A stretch of 8,565 nt of DNA from JBBRLA01 sp038231615 (lineage in GTDB: Bacteria > Myxococcota_A > Polyangia > Palsa-1104 > JAEUJZ01), in NCBI GenBank assembly GCA_038231615.1, contig JBBRLA010000359.1:1-8565 (forward strand), in the 5' to 3' direction. Shown here piece after piece: positions 1 to 8,565 of this stretch; the stretch's first letter is position 1; each line of letters begins with the position of its first letter. Both the position numbers and the translations under genes were made by a program. The notes below the pieces were generated by a model that made no database searches, was not told the origin of the DNA, and saw only the letters and a list, made by a program, of their open reading frames with translations.

Positions 1-26
1 GGGCCGGGGAGGTGGCTACTGCGTAC

Positions 27-303
27 AGCTCCCGGGCTCCCGCGGGTGCCTACCTGAATCAGGGGCCCCCTGAGCGTGAGCGTGCGCGTGAGCGTGAGCA
101 ACTTTTAGCCGGACCTACCGATGATTTGGCCCATGGCGACCTTTCAACGGCTCGACGCCTCTCAGCGAGGCAATGAGCTGCTTGATCGGGTGATTGCGAT
201 GCTCAGCAAACTCTGCCGGTAATCGCTCACGCTCACGCTCACGCTCGCTCACGGACAGGGGGGGCCCCCGATTGAGGTAGGCACCCAGCTCCCGCAGCTC
301 CCG
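27..303. repeat. Palindromic, MITE-like element with GAGCGT/ACGCTC hexamer arrays
   Basis: Bases 44-70 and 260-286 form an inverted repeat matching at 25 of 27 positions, each with a GGGGCCCCC core. Inside it, bases 71-99 carry a GAGCGT hexamer array and bases 224-252 carry its complement (GCTCAC repeats), so the inverted symmetry continues for almost 60 nt per side. The core between them (100-223) holds a short coding remnant. Outside, AGCTCCCG-G-GCTCCCG (27-42) and AGCTCCCG-CA-GCTCCCG (287-303) are near-identical direct repeats that could be a target-site duplication or a local tandem repeat. Repeat geometry is read directly from the sequence. Calling it a non-autonomous mobile element is inference, since no transposase is seen. 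It could instead form a strong RNA or cruciform hairpin. Confidence 0.6.
121..222 (+). pseudogene. Remnant of a four-helix-bundle (23S rRNA-IVP-like) protein, C-terminal end
   Basis: This is a 33-residue frame ending in TAA at 220-222. Its last part, NELLDRVIAMLSKLCR, resembles the final amphipathic helix of the small four-helix-bundle family (TIGR02436 type), whose members often end in LLDRVIAML-like segments. A TAG lies in the same frame at 106-108, so nothing longer is open upstream and the N-terminal three helices are missing. No convincing ribosome binding site precedes the ATG at 121. In several Myxococcota-like genomes I recall such genes sitting next to GTGAGC/GCTCAC arrays, as here. 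The family match rests on about 16 residues and is tentative; it may also be a chance open frame inside the repeat. Confidence 0.35.
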
Positions 304-311
304 GCAATAAA

Positions 312-581
312 GTGACCCCCTTGGCTGAGGCTGACGCGGGCACCCTGTGCCAGGGCGGCCGACAGATGGCCCAAACGGGAACCCTGGGCGTCTTCGGGTT
401 CCTCGGGGTGGGGGCGGGCTTCTTCTTCGGGGGGACCCACTATCTGTCCGACAATCAGAACCGCACCGCGGGCCTGGCCAGCGCCATCGGCGGATCGGTG
501 TTGCTGCTGGTCGCCGACATCCTCTACGGCTCCGATGTGGGCCGCCTGCATCGCGCCTATCGCCGCCTGGGCACGTTCTAA
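312..581 (+). CDS. Small hypothetical membrane protein, possibly the 3' piece of a broken gene
   Basis: This 89-codon frame starts at GTG 312, with an alternative ATG at 366 preceded by a weak AGGG at 352-355. Two hydrophobic stretches are visible: TGTLGVFGFLGVGAGFFFGG and, after a polar loop (THYLSDNQNRT), AGLASAIGGSVLLLVADILYG. A basic tail (RLHRAYRRLGTF) follows. This predicts a two-pass membrane hairpin. Third codon positions are strongly G/C, as expected for a real gene in this genome. I do not recognise the family. The frame is open upstream only to a TGA at 273-275, inside the palindromic element, and no good ribosome binding site supports GTG 312. It may therefore be the C-terminal end of a longer protein interrupted by that element. 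Overlapping frames on both strands are judged to be shadows. Confidence 0.45.
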   Translation: MTPLAEADAGTLCQGGRQMAQTGTLGVFGFLGVGAGFFFGGTHYLSDNQNRTAGLASAIGGSVLLLVADILYGSDVGRLHRAYRRLGTF

Positions 582-597
582 GCAGCTACTCAGCCGT

Positions 598-610
598 ATC
601 GGTCACCGAT
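598..610. promoter_or_regulatory. Perfect 13-bp palindrome, candidate operator
   Basis: ATCGGT-C-ACCGAT is a perfect inverted repeat around a single central base. It ends 7 bp before the proposed -35 box of the kinase operon and lies in non-coding sequence just after the upstream small ORF. Spacing and symmetry fit a dimeric activator or repressor site. No known regulator is matched, and no second copy was noticed in the window. Confidence 0.35.
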
Positions 611-617
611 TTCACGA

Positions 618-647
618 TTGCAATTCACCTGACGGAGGGACTATACT
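618..647 (+). promoter_or_regulatory. Sigma-70-type promoter for the kinase operon
   Basis: TTGCAA (618-623, 4/6 match to the -35 consensus) and TATACT (642-647, 5/6 match to the -10 consensus) are separated by 18 bp. They sit in a locally AT-richer stretch of an otherwise GC-rich region. Transcription would start near 654, giving a leader of roughly 55 nt before the ATG at 711. No promoter-like pair was seen in the short gaps between the three downstream genes, which supports one transcript for all three. Confidence 0.55.
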
Positions 648-710
648 TTTAAGGGTTAGACGTTGTTCGCTCTTAGAGAGCCATCTTGAGACACTCGCAG
701 GACACGGACC

Positions 711-2060
711 ATGCTGGATGAGTCTGCACGCTCGCTAATAGGGCAGGTCCTGGGCGATACCTACCGCGTCCATGACGTGCTTGGCCGGGGAGGCATGGGC
801 GTGGTGTACGCGGCCCGGAACATGCGCACCGATGGCATGGTGGCCATCAAGGTGTTGCATCGCTCGGTAGCCCGCAAACGGGGCCTCTATGCCCGCTTCC
901 TCAACGAGGCGCGGGTCACGTCCGCGCTGCGCCACCCGAACATCGTCCAGGTGTTCGATTTCGCCGAGCTTCCCGATGGCCGTCCGTACATCGTCATGGA
1001 GTATCTGGAAGGCGAAGATCTGGCCGTGCGCCTGAGCCGTGAGGGACCCCTGCCTGCCGCGCAGGTCTTCCACATCGTTCGGGAAGTGGGCGCCGCGTTG
1101 CAGCTTGCGCACCGGCTGCAGATCGTCCACCGCGACGTCAAGCCCAGCAACATTTTCATGCTCCGTGTGGGTGAGGGTGAGCCGTCAGCCGAGCACGTCA
1201 AGGTCATCGACTTCGGCATCTCGCGGTTCCACGGCCCTCTGATGGATCCGAACATCACCAGTGACAGCCTCATGCTCGGCACGGCCATGTATATGTCACC
1301 TGAGGCTGCACAGGGGATGAACTCGCAGGTAGACGCACGGAGCGACCAGTTCGCACTGGCCGTCATCACCTATCAGATGCTGTCCGGGCGCTCCCCGTTC
1401 CAGGATAAAAACGAGGTGGATACGCTGTACCGGATTGTGTACGAGCAGCCCGGTTCCCTTGACGCGCTCCGGCCGGGGCTGCCGCCGTCCGTGCTGGCCG
1501 CCATCGAGCGCGCCCTGTCCAAGCGCAAGGAGGACCGCTTCGAGACGATCTTGGACTTTGTCCGGGAGTTTCAACGGGGGATCGAGTCCTTGGCGGACCT
1601 TCAGCCCTCCAGCATGGCGATCCGGCGGAGCGAACCTTTGGCGGCCCCCTCCATCGAGACCGCGCCCGCCGCCAACCGGACCCCGCGGCTCCTCATTGTC
1701 GACGACGATAAGGATATCGCCGAACTGCTGCTCACCGTCTTTGGCTACGAGGGCTACACCTGCCGCACGGTGGGCGATGGGGCCAAGGCGATGGACGCGA
1801 TCCTGGAGTTCCGGCCCGACCTGGTGCTGCTGGACGTGATGCTCCCGGGCAAGAACGGCTACAAGCTGTGCTGGGAGATAAAGTCGCACCCCCAGGTACA
1901 GAAGATCCCGGTGCTGCTGGTCTCGGCCAAGGTGCAAGAGGTCGATCACAAGCTGGGCATGGCCATGCAGGCCGACGGCTACGTCAACAAACCATTCAAC
2001 ATGGCGGACCTGATTGTGCTGGTGAAATCGCATGTGTCGGTGAGCCAGCAAAACCCGTAG
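711..2060 (+). CDS. Eukaryotic-type Ser/Thr protein kinase with C-terminal receiver domain
   Basis: This 449-residue soluble protein has a complete Hanks-type kinase domain at about 18-289: glycine loop GRGGMGVVY (25-33), ATP lysine K47 in VAIK, alpha-C glutamate E66, catalytic HRDVKPSN (140-147), DFG (167-169), SPE (196-198) and subdomain IX D212. After a Pro/Ala-rich linker comes a CheY-like receiver (about 325-445) with acidic residues D331/D332, phospho-acceptor D375 (LLDVMLPG), switch S405 and K427 in NKPF. All catalytic residues are present in both halves. There is no membrane segment and no PASTA or other sensor domain. AGGA at 699-702 lies 8 nt before the ATG. As first gene of a phosphorelay operon it is the likely output: Asp phosphorylation of the receiver could gate Ser/Thr kinase activity on unknown targets. 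Domain assignment is firm; the gating is inferred. Confidence 0.93.
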   Translation: MLDESARSLIGQVLGDTYRVHDVLGRGGMGVVYAARNMRTDGMVAIKVLHRSVARKRGLYARFLNEARVTSALRHPNIVQVFDFAELPDGRPYIVMEYLEGEDLAVRLSREGPLPAAQVFHIVREVGAALQLAHRLQIVHRDVKPSNIFMLRVGEGEPSAEHVKVIDFGISRFHGPLMDPNITSDSLMLGTAMYMSPEAAQGMNSQVDARSDQFALAVITYQMLSGRSPFQDKNEVDTLYRIVYEQPGSLDALRPGLPPSVLAAIERALSKRKEDRFETILDFVREFQRGIESLADLQPSSMAIRRSEPLAAPSIETAPAANRTPRLLIVDDDKDIAELLLTVFGYEGYTCRTVGDGAKAMDAILEFRPDLVLLDVMLPGKNGYKLCWEIKSHPQVQKIPVLLVSAKVQEVDHKLGMAMQADGYVNKPFNMADLIVLVKSHVSVSQQNP

Positions 2061-2083
2061 GACGGTGTAGAGAAAAAGAGGAT

Positions 2084-2100
2084 GATCAGAAAGGCTGATC
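2084..2100 (+). promoter_or_regulatory. Hairpin with Shine-Dalgarno in the loop before the hybrid kinase start
   Basis: GATCAG (2084-2089) and CTGATC (2095-2100) are perfect complements around a 5-nt loop, AAAGG, which is the ribosome binding site. The ATG follows at 2102, so the AAGG-to-start distance is 7 nt. A 6-bp stem presenting the SD in its loop is an unusual arrangement for the 41-nt gap between the first two operon genes. It could tune or couple translation. The geometry is seen directly; function is inferred. Confidence 0.4.
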
Positions 2101-2101
2101 C

Positions 2102-4968
<2,867 letters not shown>

Positions 4969-4972
<4 letters not shown>

Positions 4973-6438
4973 GGTTGTTGATCGCCGAGGACGACAGCGC
5001 CAGCCGCCGCCTGCTCCAGGCGACGCTCAGCAGATGGGACCATGACGTGGTCTCCGTCGCCGACGGTGAAGCGGCATGGCAGATGCTTCAGCGTGAGGAC
5101 GCCCCGCAGCTCGCCATCCTGGACTGGATGATGCCGGGCATAGACGGGATCGAGGTGTGCCGGAGGATGCGGGCGCGCCCGCATCCCCGGTCGATCTATA
5201 TCATTCTCCTCACCACCAAGGGAAAGGCGCCGGACATCATCGCGGGGCTCCAGGCAGGAGCCGACGACTACGTCACCAAGCCCTTTGACCGCCAGGAGCT
5301 GCGCGCGCGCATCCAGGTGGGCGTGCGCACGCTGGAGCTGCAAAAAAGCCTCGCCGCCCAGGCCAAGGACCGGGGGGTCGCCCGCGCCCTGATCGAGGAG
5401 CGGGAGAGGTTCGCTGCCGCGGTGGCCGAGATGAGCGAGGGCATCGTGGTACTGGACGAGGATTTCCGCATCACGACCGCCAACCGCGCCGCCTGCCTGT
5501 TGCTCAACCTATCCAATGGTCACTGGCCGGGAACTTGCCTGGATGACTCGTTGCGGCCCTTCACTGTCTCGGTCGCGGTGGACGAGTTGCGTTGCGGGCG
5601 CGAGCAATCCACGGCCTTCGAGATAGCGCGCGCGTACACGCTGCCGCCCCTGTTCCTTGAAGCGCGGCTTTCCCGCCTGTTCGAGCCCTCGGGCCGGTTT
5701 TCGGGCGCAGTGCTTACCTTGCGTGACGTGACGACCCAGAGACACGACCAAAATGTGCGGGCGAACTTCCTCATGATGGTCTCTCACAAGCTGCGCACGC
5801 CGCTGATGGTTATCAGTGGGTATCTGTACCTGTGCCGGCGCCTGTCGCCCGCGCAGATGGTGGAGCACTGGCCACGGATACTGGACGTATACAGCAAGGA
5901 GGTGGAGGAGCTGCAAGAGATGGTCAAGCGTCTCCTGGATCTCAAGGCCCTGAGCACCAGACAGATGGAGACGGAGGCACAGCAGACGGACATTGCACCG
6001 GTGATCACCGCCGCCCTTGAAGAGGTACGCGGGCGGTACCCGCAGAACCACATCGATGTGCGTGTCGAGATAGCGCCCGGCGCCACGCACACCAGCGCCA
6101 GCGTCGAGCACCTGGGCCTGGTGTTGGAGAAGCTGACGGACAACGTCGTGAAGTTTGCCGACCAAGAGCACGTGCGCATCGCGATCCGGGTCGAACGCAA
6201 GGACCCGGCATGGCTGAAGTTCTCGGTAGCGGACAACGGACCGGGCATCCCTCACGAGTACCACGATCGCGTGTTTGACGGGTTCGTGCAGATCGAGGAC
6301 CACGTGACCGGACAGGTGCCGGGCCTGGGCATCGGACTCTTCATGGCCCGGCAGGTGGTCAAGGCGTACGAGGGCTCGATCTGGATTCAGTCGGTCATAG
6401 GCGAGGGGAGCACCGTAGAATTTACCTTGCCCCCCTAA
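4969..6438 (+). CDS. Response regulator-histidine kinase fusion: REC-PAS-HisKA-HATPase
   Basis: This 489-residue soluble protein starts at GTG 4969, overlapping the preceding TGA in GTGA, with AAAAGGG at 4956-4962 as ribosome binding site; this implies translational coupling. An N-terminal receiver (1-125) has E7/D8/D9, acceptor D52 (ILDWMMPGIDG), T82 and K104 (TKPF). A helical linker follows, then a PAS-like region (about 145-255), a HisKA region with H273, and HATPase with N392, D422 (DNGPGIP) and a GLGIGL glycine box at 452-457. The H-box reads SHKLRTPL: the acidic residue normally following the His is Lys. The N-box context (LEKLTDNVVK) is also slightly divergent. It could accept phosphate from the upstream HPt and respond as a second kinase or phosphatase. 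No DNA-binding domain follows. The family call is firm; whether the kinase is active is uncertain. Confidence 0.93.
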
Positions 6439-6439
6439 A

Positions 6440-6637
6440 CAGAAGCACCTGGCCGGGCAGCTTTTGGCGTACCTCTCCCCCACGGCTTCGCATGCGCTCA
6501 GCCGCGGGAGGTGCCCCCACACTCCCTTCGGTCACGTACAGTAGTACGCTCCCTCGGTCGCTGCGGAATGGGCCCACGCGGCTGAGCGAATGCGAAGCCG
6601 TGGGGAGCGCCAAAATCTGCTCCGGCCATGTGCTTCT
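6440..6637. repeat. Long imperfect inverted repeat (REP/BIME-like or MITE-like)
   Basis: Arms at 6441-6506 and 6577-6637 are reverse complements with only three substitutions plus small bulges (notably about 5 nt in the left arm), around a 70-nt centre. Each arm ends in its own small imperfect palindrome (6483-6504 and 6579-6600, CGGCT...AGCCG), the pattern of two REP units facing each other. The centre holds a mini-hairpin CGTAC-AGTA-GTACG (6535-6548) flanked by direct repeats CTCCCTTCGGTCAC (6522-6535) and CTCCCTCGGTCGC (6549-6561). The left arm begins only 3 nt after the stop of the third operon gene. No transposase, clear target duplication or strong T-run is visible. It may be a dispersed palindromic repeat, a folded RNA end or a convergent-transcription block; the fold is certain from sequence, the role is not. 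Confidence 0.7.
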
Positions 6638-6726
6638 TGCTGACTTTTCGTCAACGTGACTCTGTATAGTAGCAGTTTCTGGCTACAGACTGTATCTGAG
6701 CCAGGATGCTCTGAGGGTTGCGGGGC
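6638..6726. other. Remainder of intergenic gap between convergent genes
   Basis: This stretch separates the palindromic element from the stop of the - strand gene. It is locally AT-richer and contains TATAGT (6665-6670), GTCA-ACG-TGAC (6650-6660) and a small TCTGTA...TACAGA inverted repeat (6661-6666 with 6684-6689). None of these forms a convincing promoter or T-tailed terminator, and no gene is seen. Confidence 0.5.
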
Positions 6727-8565
6727 TTATTCTCCGCGGGCGCCCGCGGGGTCGTTGGCATCGGTGGGAAGGCTGGCGGGGCCGGGCGCGCTGAAGGGCA
6801 CAGGGCTGGGTGCGCTGATCGGCGTGGGGAAAGGCGCGCCGGCCGGCGTGATGCTGAGCGTGCCCGCGGGCTTGTCGCCCTTGTCCTGCTTGTCGCCCTT
6901 GTTCGCCGGGTTCGCCTTGAGCCATACCCTGGCCCGGGGGCGGGTCAGGGCGCCCTCCAGGTCGTTGACGTTGCGCTTGCTCAGGTCCTCCATGATCGCC
7001 CGCGCTTGCTCGCCACCGGGGTTTTGGCCCTTGTTCGCCGCCAGCGCCAGGGCCAGCGCCATGCGCATGGTCGGCCGAGGGGACGGACCCAGCAGCATGA
7101 TCGCCATCTTCGCCTCGCCGGCCCGCGCCGCCACGTCCCCGCGAATCTCCACCGCCCGCTGCCTGCCAGCGGCGGAGTTGTAATGCTCCTCGATCTCGCC
7201 GGCCCGCCCATCGGCCAGCTCGCGTTCCCCCGCGCCCACCAGGATGAGCGCCCGCAGGCCCTCTAGCTCCATGCTCCAGCGCTGGCGGTCCTCTTCGCCC
7301 AGAGGCGGCGCCCCTTCGCCATCGCCATCGCCCTTGGGCAGCTCGGGCTTCAGCAACTCGCGTAGGGTATGAGCGATACGCCCCGCCTCATAGAGGGCGT
7401 TGCGCTCGACATAAAGCCGCGCCAGTTCATGGAGCGCGTGGATCTGGTCCACCCGGCGCCGCGCCTTCTTCGCCGCCTCGACCTCGGCCAGAAGCGAGCG
7501 CTCGACGTTGGCCATGGTCAGGGTGCTGGACAGCCCCGGTCCCTCGAAAAGGTAGCTCCTGGCCGCGCGCATCGCGCCGTCGTGGCGGGCAGCGGGATCG
7601 TCCGAGGCCTCCAGCGCGGCGTAGGCCTTGCGCGCCTTTTCCGCCTTGCCGGCGAAGAGCAGCGCATCGCCCAGCTTGGCGTGGGCCGGCAGGAACTTGA
7701 CGTCCAGTTCGATGGCCCGGCGGGCCTCTTCCATGGCGGTGTTCAGGTCGCCCCGGCGCAGGAGGAAGAAGGCCATGGAATCGTGGGCGTTGGTCTCCTT
7801 GGGGCTGAGCTGCACGTAGCGGCCGAAGGCCACCGCCGCCTCGTCCAGCTTGCCCCTGGCGAGCTGCACGTAGCCGAGAGAATTGAAGATCGGCCCATAC
7901 TTGGGGGCCAGTTCGCTGGCGCGGATGTAGTCGGCCAGCGCCCCATCCTGCTCGCCCACCCGCTGCCGCAGGCGACCGCGATAGACGTAGGCCCGCGCCT
8001 CCCCGGGGACCGCGGCGACCAAAGCGTCAGCGGTGCGGCGGGCCTCGGGAATGCGCCCTTCCCGGGTGGCGCGGATGGTCTGCACCAGCAGGCGCTCGGG
8101 CTCGCTTTGGGGACGCATCCGCAGGGCGTCCTGGGCGTGCGCCAGGCTCTTGCGTGCCTCGCCGGGATCGGTGGCTGCCTCGGCGGCAAAGGCATGGGCC
8201 AGGGCCAACTGGGGGTCCTTGGCGACCGCGTCGGCGCAACGGGTGCGGGCCGTTTCCAGCCGGTAATTGTCGAGCGCCTCGGCGCACGAAAGGGTCAAGG
8301 CACGGGCCTCCTCATTGGGGGTGCTGACCACCAGCCGGGCCGGCTCTCCCGACGAGGGCACCGCGACCGGCGGCGCGGGCGGTGCCGGGGGCTGGGGGTA
8401 GCGCTGCTGAGGATAGGCGGGCTGGGGGTATCGCTGCTGAGGATAGGCGGGCTGGGGGTATCCCTGTGGCGGGTAGCCCGGTTGTGGGGCACCCTGCTGC
8501 GGGTAGCCGGGCTGCGGAGCGCCCTGTGGGTAACCGGGCTGCGAGTAACCGGGCTGCGAGTAACC
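6727..8565 (-). CDS. TPR-repeat protein with Pro/Gln/Gly/Tyr-rich repeat arm (5' end outside window)
   Basis: The frame is open from the window edge (8565) to TAA at 6727-6729, so 612 residues are visible and the true N-terminus is missing. A GTG at 8359-8361 is not a likely start because the repeat-coding sequence continues in frame upstream. The first ~57 visible residues are low-complexity GYxQP/GYPQ units (GYSQPGYSQP..., QPAYPQQRYPQP...) followed by a PPAPPAPPVAVP hinge. A helical repeat domain follows, with about four canonical TPRs at visible residues 191-318 (such as GPIFNSLGYVQLARGKLDEAAVAFGRYVQLSP) and degenerate helical repeats on both sides. The last ~65 residues are a Lys/Asp-rich (KGDKQDKGDK) then Pro/Ala/Ser-rich tail. 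TPRs normally mediate protein-protein contacts; specific partners cannot be read here. It converges with the kinase operon, so a shared function is not implied. Confidence 0.88.
   Translation of the reverse strand, partial: GYSQPGYSQPGYPQGAPQPGYPQQGAPQPGYPPQGYPQPAYPQQRYPQPAYPQQRYPQPPAPPAPPVAVPSSGEPARLVVSTPNEEARALTLSCAEALDNYRLETARTRCADAVAKDPQLALAHAFAAEAATDPGEARKSLAHAQDALRMRPQSEPERLLVQTIRATREGRIPEARRTADALVAAVPGEARAYVYRGRLRQRVGEQDGALADYIRASELAPKYGPIFNSLGYVQLARGKLDEAAVAFGRYVQLSPKETNAHDSMAFFLLRRGDLNTAMEEARRAIELDVKFLPAHAKLGDALLFAGKAEKARKAYAALEASDDPAARHDGAMRAARSYLFEGPGLSSTLTMANVERSLLAEVEAAKKARRRVDQIHALHELARLYVERNALYEAGRIAHTLRELLKPELPKGDGDGEGAPPLGEEDRQRWSMELEGLRALILVGAGERELADGRAGEIEEHYNSAAGRQRAVEIRGDVAARAGEAKMAIMLLGPSPRPTMRMALALALAANKGQNPGGEQARAIMEDLSKRNVNDLEGALTRPRARVWLKANPANKGDKQDKGDKPAGTLSITPAGAPFPTPISAPSPVPFSAPGPASLPTDANDPAGARGE
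8391..8565 (-). repeat. Tandem repeats encoding the GYPQ-rich arm
   Basis: Bases 8391-8420 and 8421-8450 are a 30-bp tandem duplication differing at one position, and a third partial copy begins at 8451. Further degenerate units continue to the window edge, including a 15-bp direct repeat pair (GGGCTGCGAGTAACC) at the end. All unit lengths are multiples of three and keep the frame, so unit gain or loss would change arm length without breaking the protein. Confidence 0.8.

Noticed and set aside
5509..6522. 337-codon open frame on the - strand opposite the third kinase gene
   Set aside because: It lies antisense to a gene with clear HisKA/HATPase motifs; its translation is His/Arg/Leu-rich with no recognisable domain, typical of an antisense frame in GC-rich coding DNA.
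6440..6650. The long inverted repeat as a simple rho-independent terminator
   Set aside because: Arms are far longer than typical, the only T-run (TTTT near 6645) is several bases beyond the stem, and the opposite side has none.
6641..6670. Possible + strand promoter (TATAGT with TGACTT 18 bp upstream)
   Set aside because: The -35 match is poor, and no + strand gene follows; transcription would run antisense into the TPR gene. An antisense RNA is possible but unsupported.
6661..6689. Hairpin TCTGTA...TACAGA downstream of the TPR gene as its terminator
   Set aside because: The stem is short with an uneven interior and there is no T-run on the - strand after it.
6656..7266. Two + strand open frames opposite the TPR gene tail
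   Set aside because: They are complementary to the Pro/Ala-rich and helical coding region of the TPR gene, low-complexity and without domain signals.
8391..8565. Repeats at the right edge as a CRISPR array
   Set aside because: Units are contiguous, in frame and encode GYPQ repeats; there are no unique spacers of constant length.

Overview
The window is GC-rich and gene-dense. It looks like a chromosomal piece from a signalling-rich, environmental Gram-negative bacterium. A eukaryotic-type Ser/Thr kinase fused to a receiver domain, large cytoplasmic hybrid histidine kinases, a TPR protein with a GYPQ-rich arm, and GTGAGC/GCTCAC hexamer arrays around a four-helix-bundle remnant all recall Myxococcota and related former Deltaproteobacteria. 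That placement is inference from style and not from a marker gene.

Layout. Bases 27-303 hold a compact palindromic element. It has 27-bp terminal inverted repeats (25/27 matching), inner GAGCGT arrays in opposite orientation, a short reading frame that looks like the tail of a four-helix-bundle (23S rRNA intervening-sequence type) protein, and imperfect flanking direct repeats. A small two-membrane-segment ORF follows at 312-581 and may be the 3' end of a gene the element broke. A sigma-70-like promoter (618-647) with a perfect 13-bp palindrome just upstream (598-610) leads into a three-gene + strand operon: a Ser/Thr kinase-receiver fusion (711-2060); a GAF-PAS-HisKA-HATPase-REC-REC-HPt hybrid kinase (2102-4972); and a REC-PAS-HisKA-HATPase protein (4969-6438) whose GTG start overlaps the previous stop. 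The intergenic region 6439-6726 carries a second long inverted repeat (arms about 61-66 nt). A convergent - strand gene (6727 to beyond 8565) encodes a TPR protein with a Pro/Gln/Gly/Tyr-rich repeat arm; its start lies outside the window.

How the genes may work together. The hybrid kinase has everything needed for a multistep phosphorelay: sensor domains, transmitter, two receivers and an HPt. The two flanking genes each supply another receiver with all key residues. No DNA-binding output domain is present, so the natural output inside the operon is the Ser/Thr kinase, possibly gated by its own receiver. The third protein has Lys in place of the usual acidic residue after the phospho-accepting His. 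The most notable content is therefore a compact His-Asp to Ser/Thr kinase circuit with no transcription factor, plus two unexplained palindromic repeat elements on either side of it.
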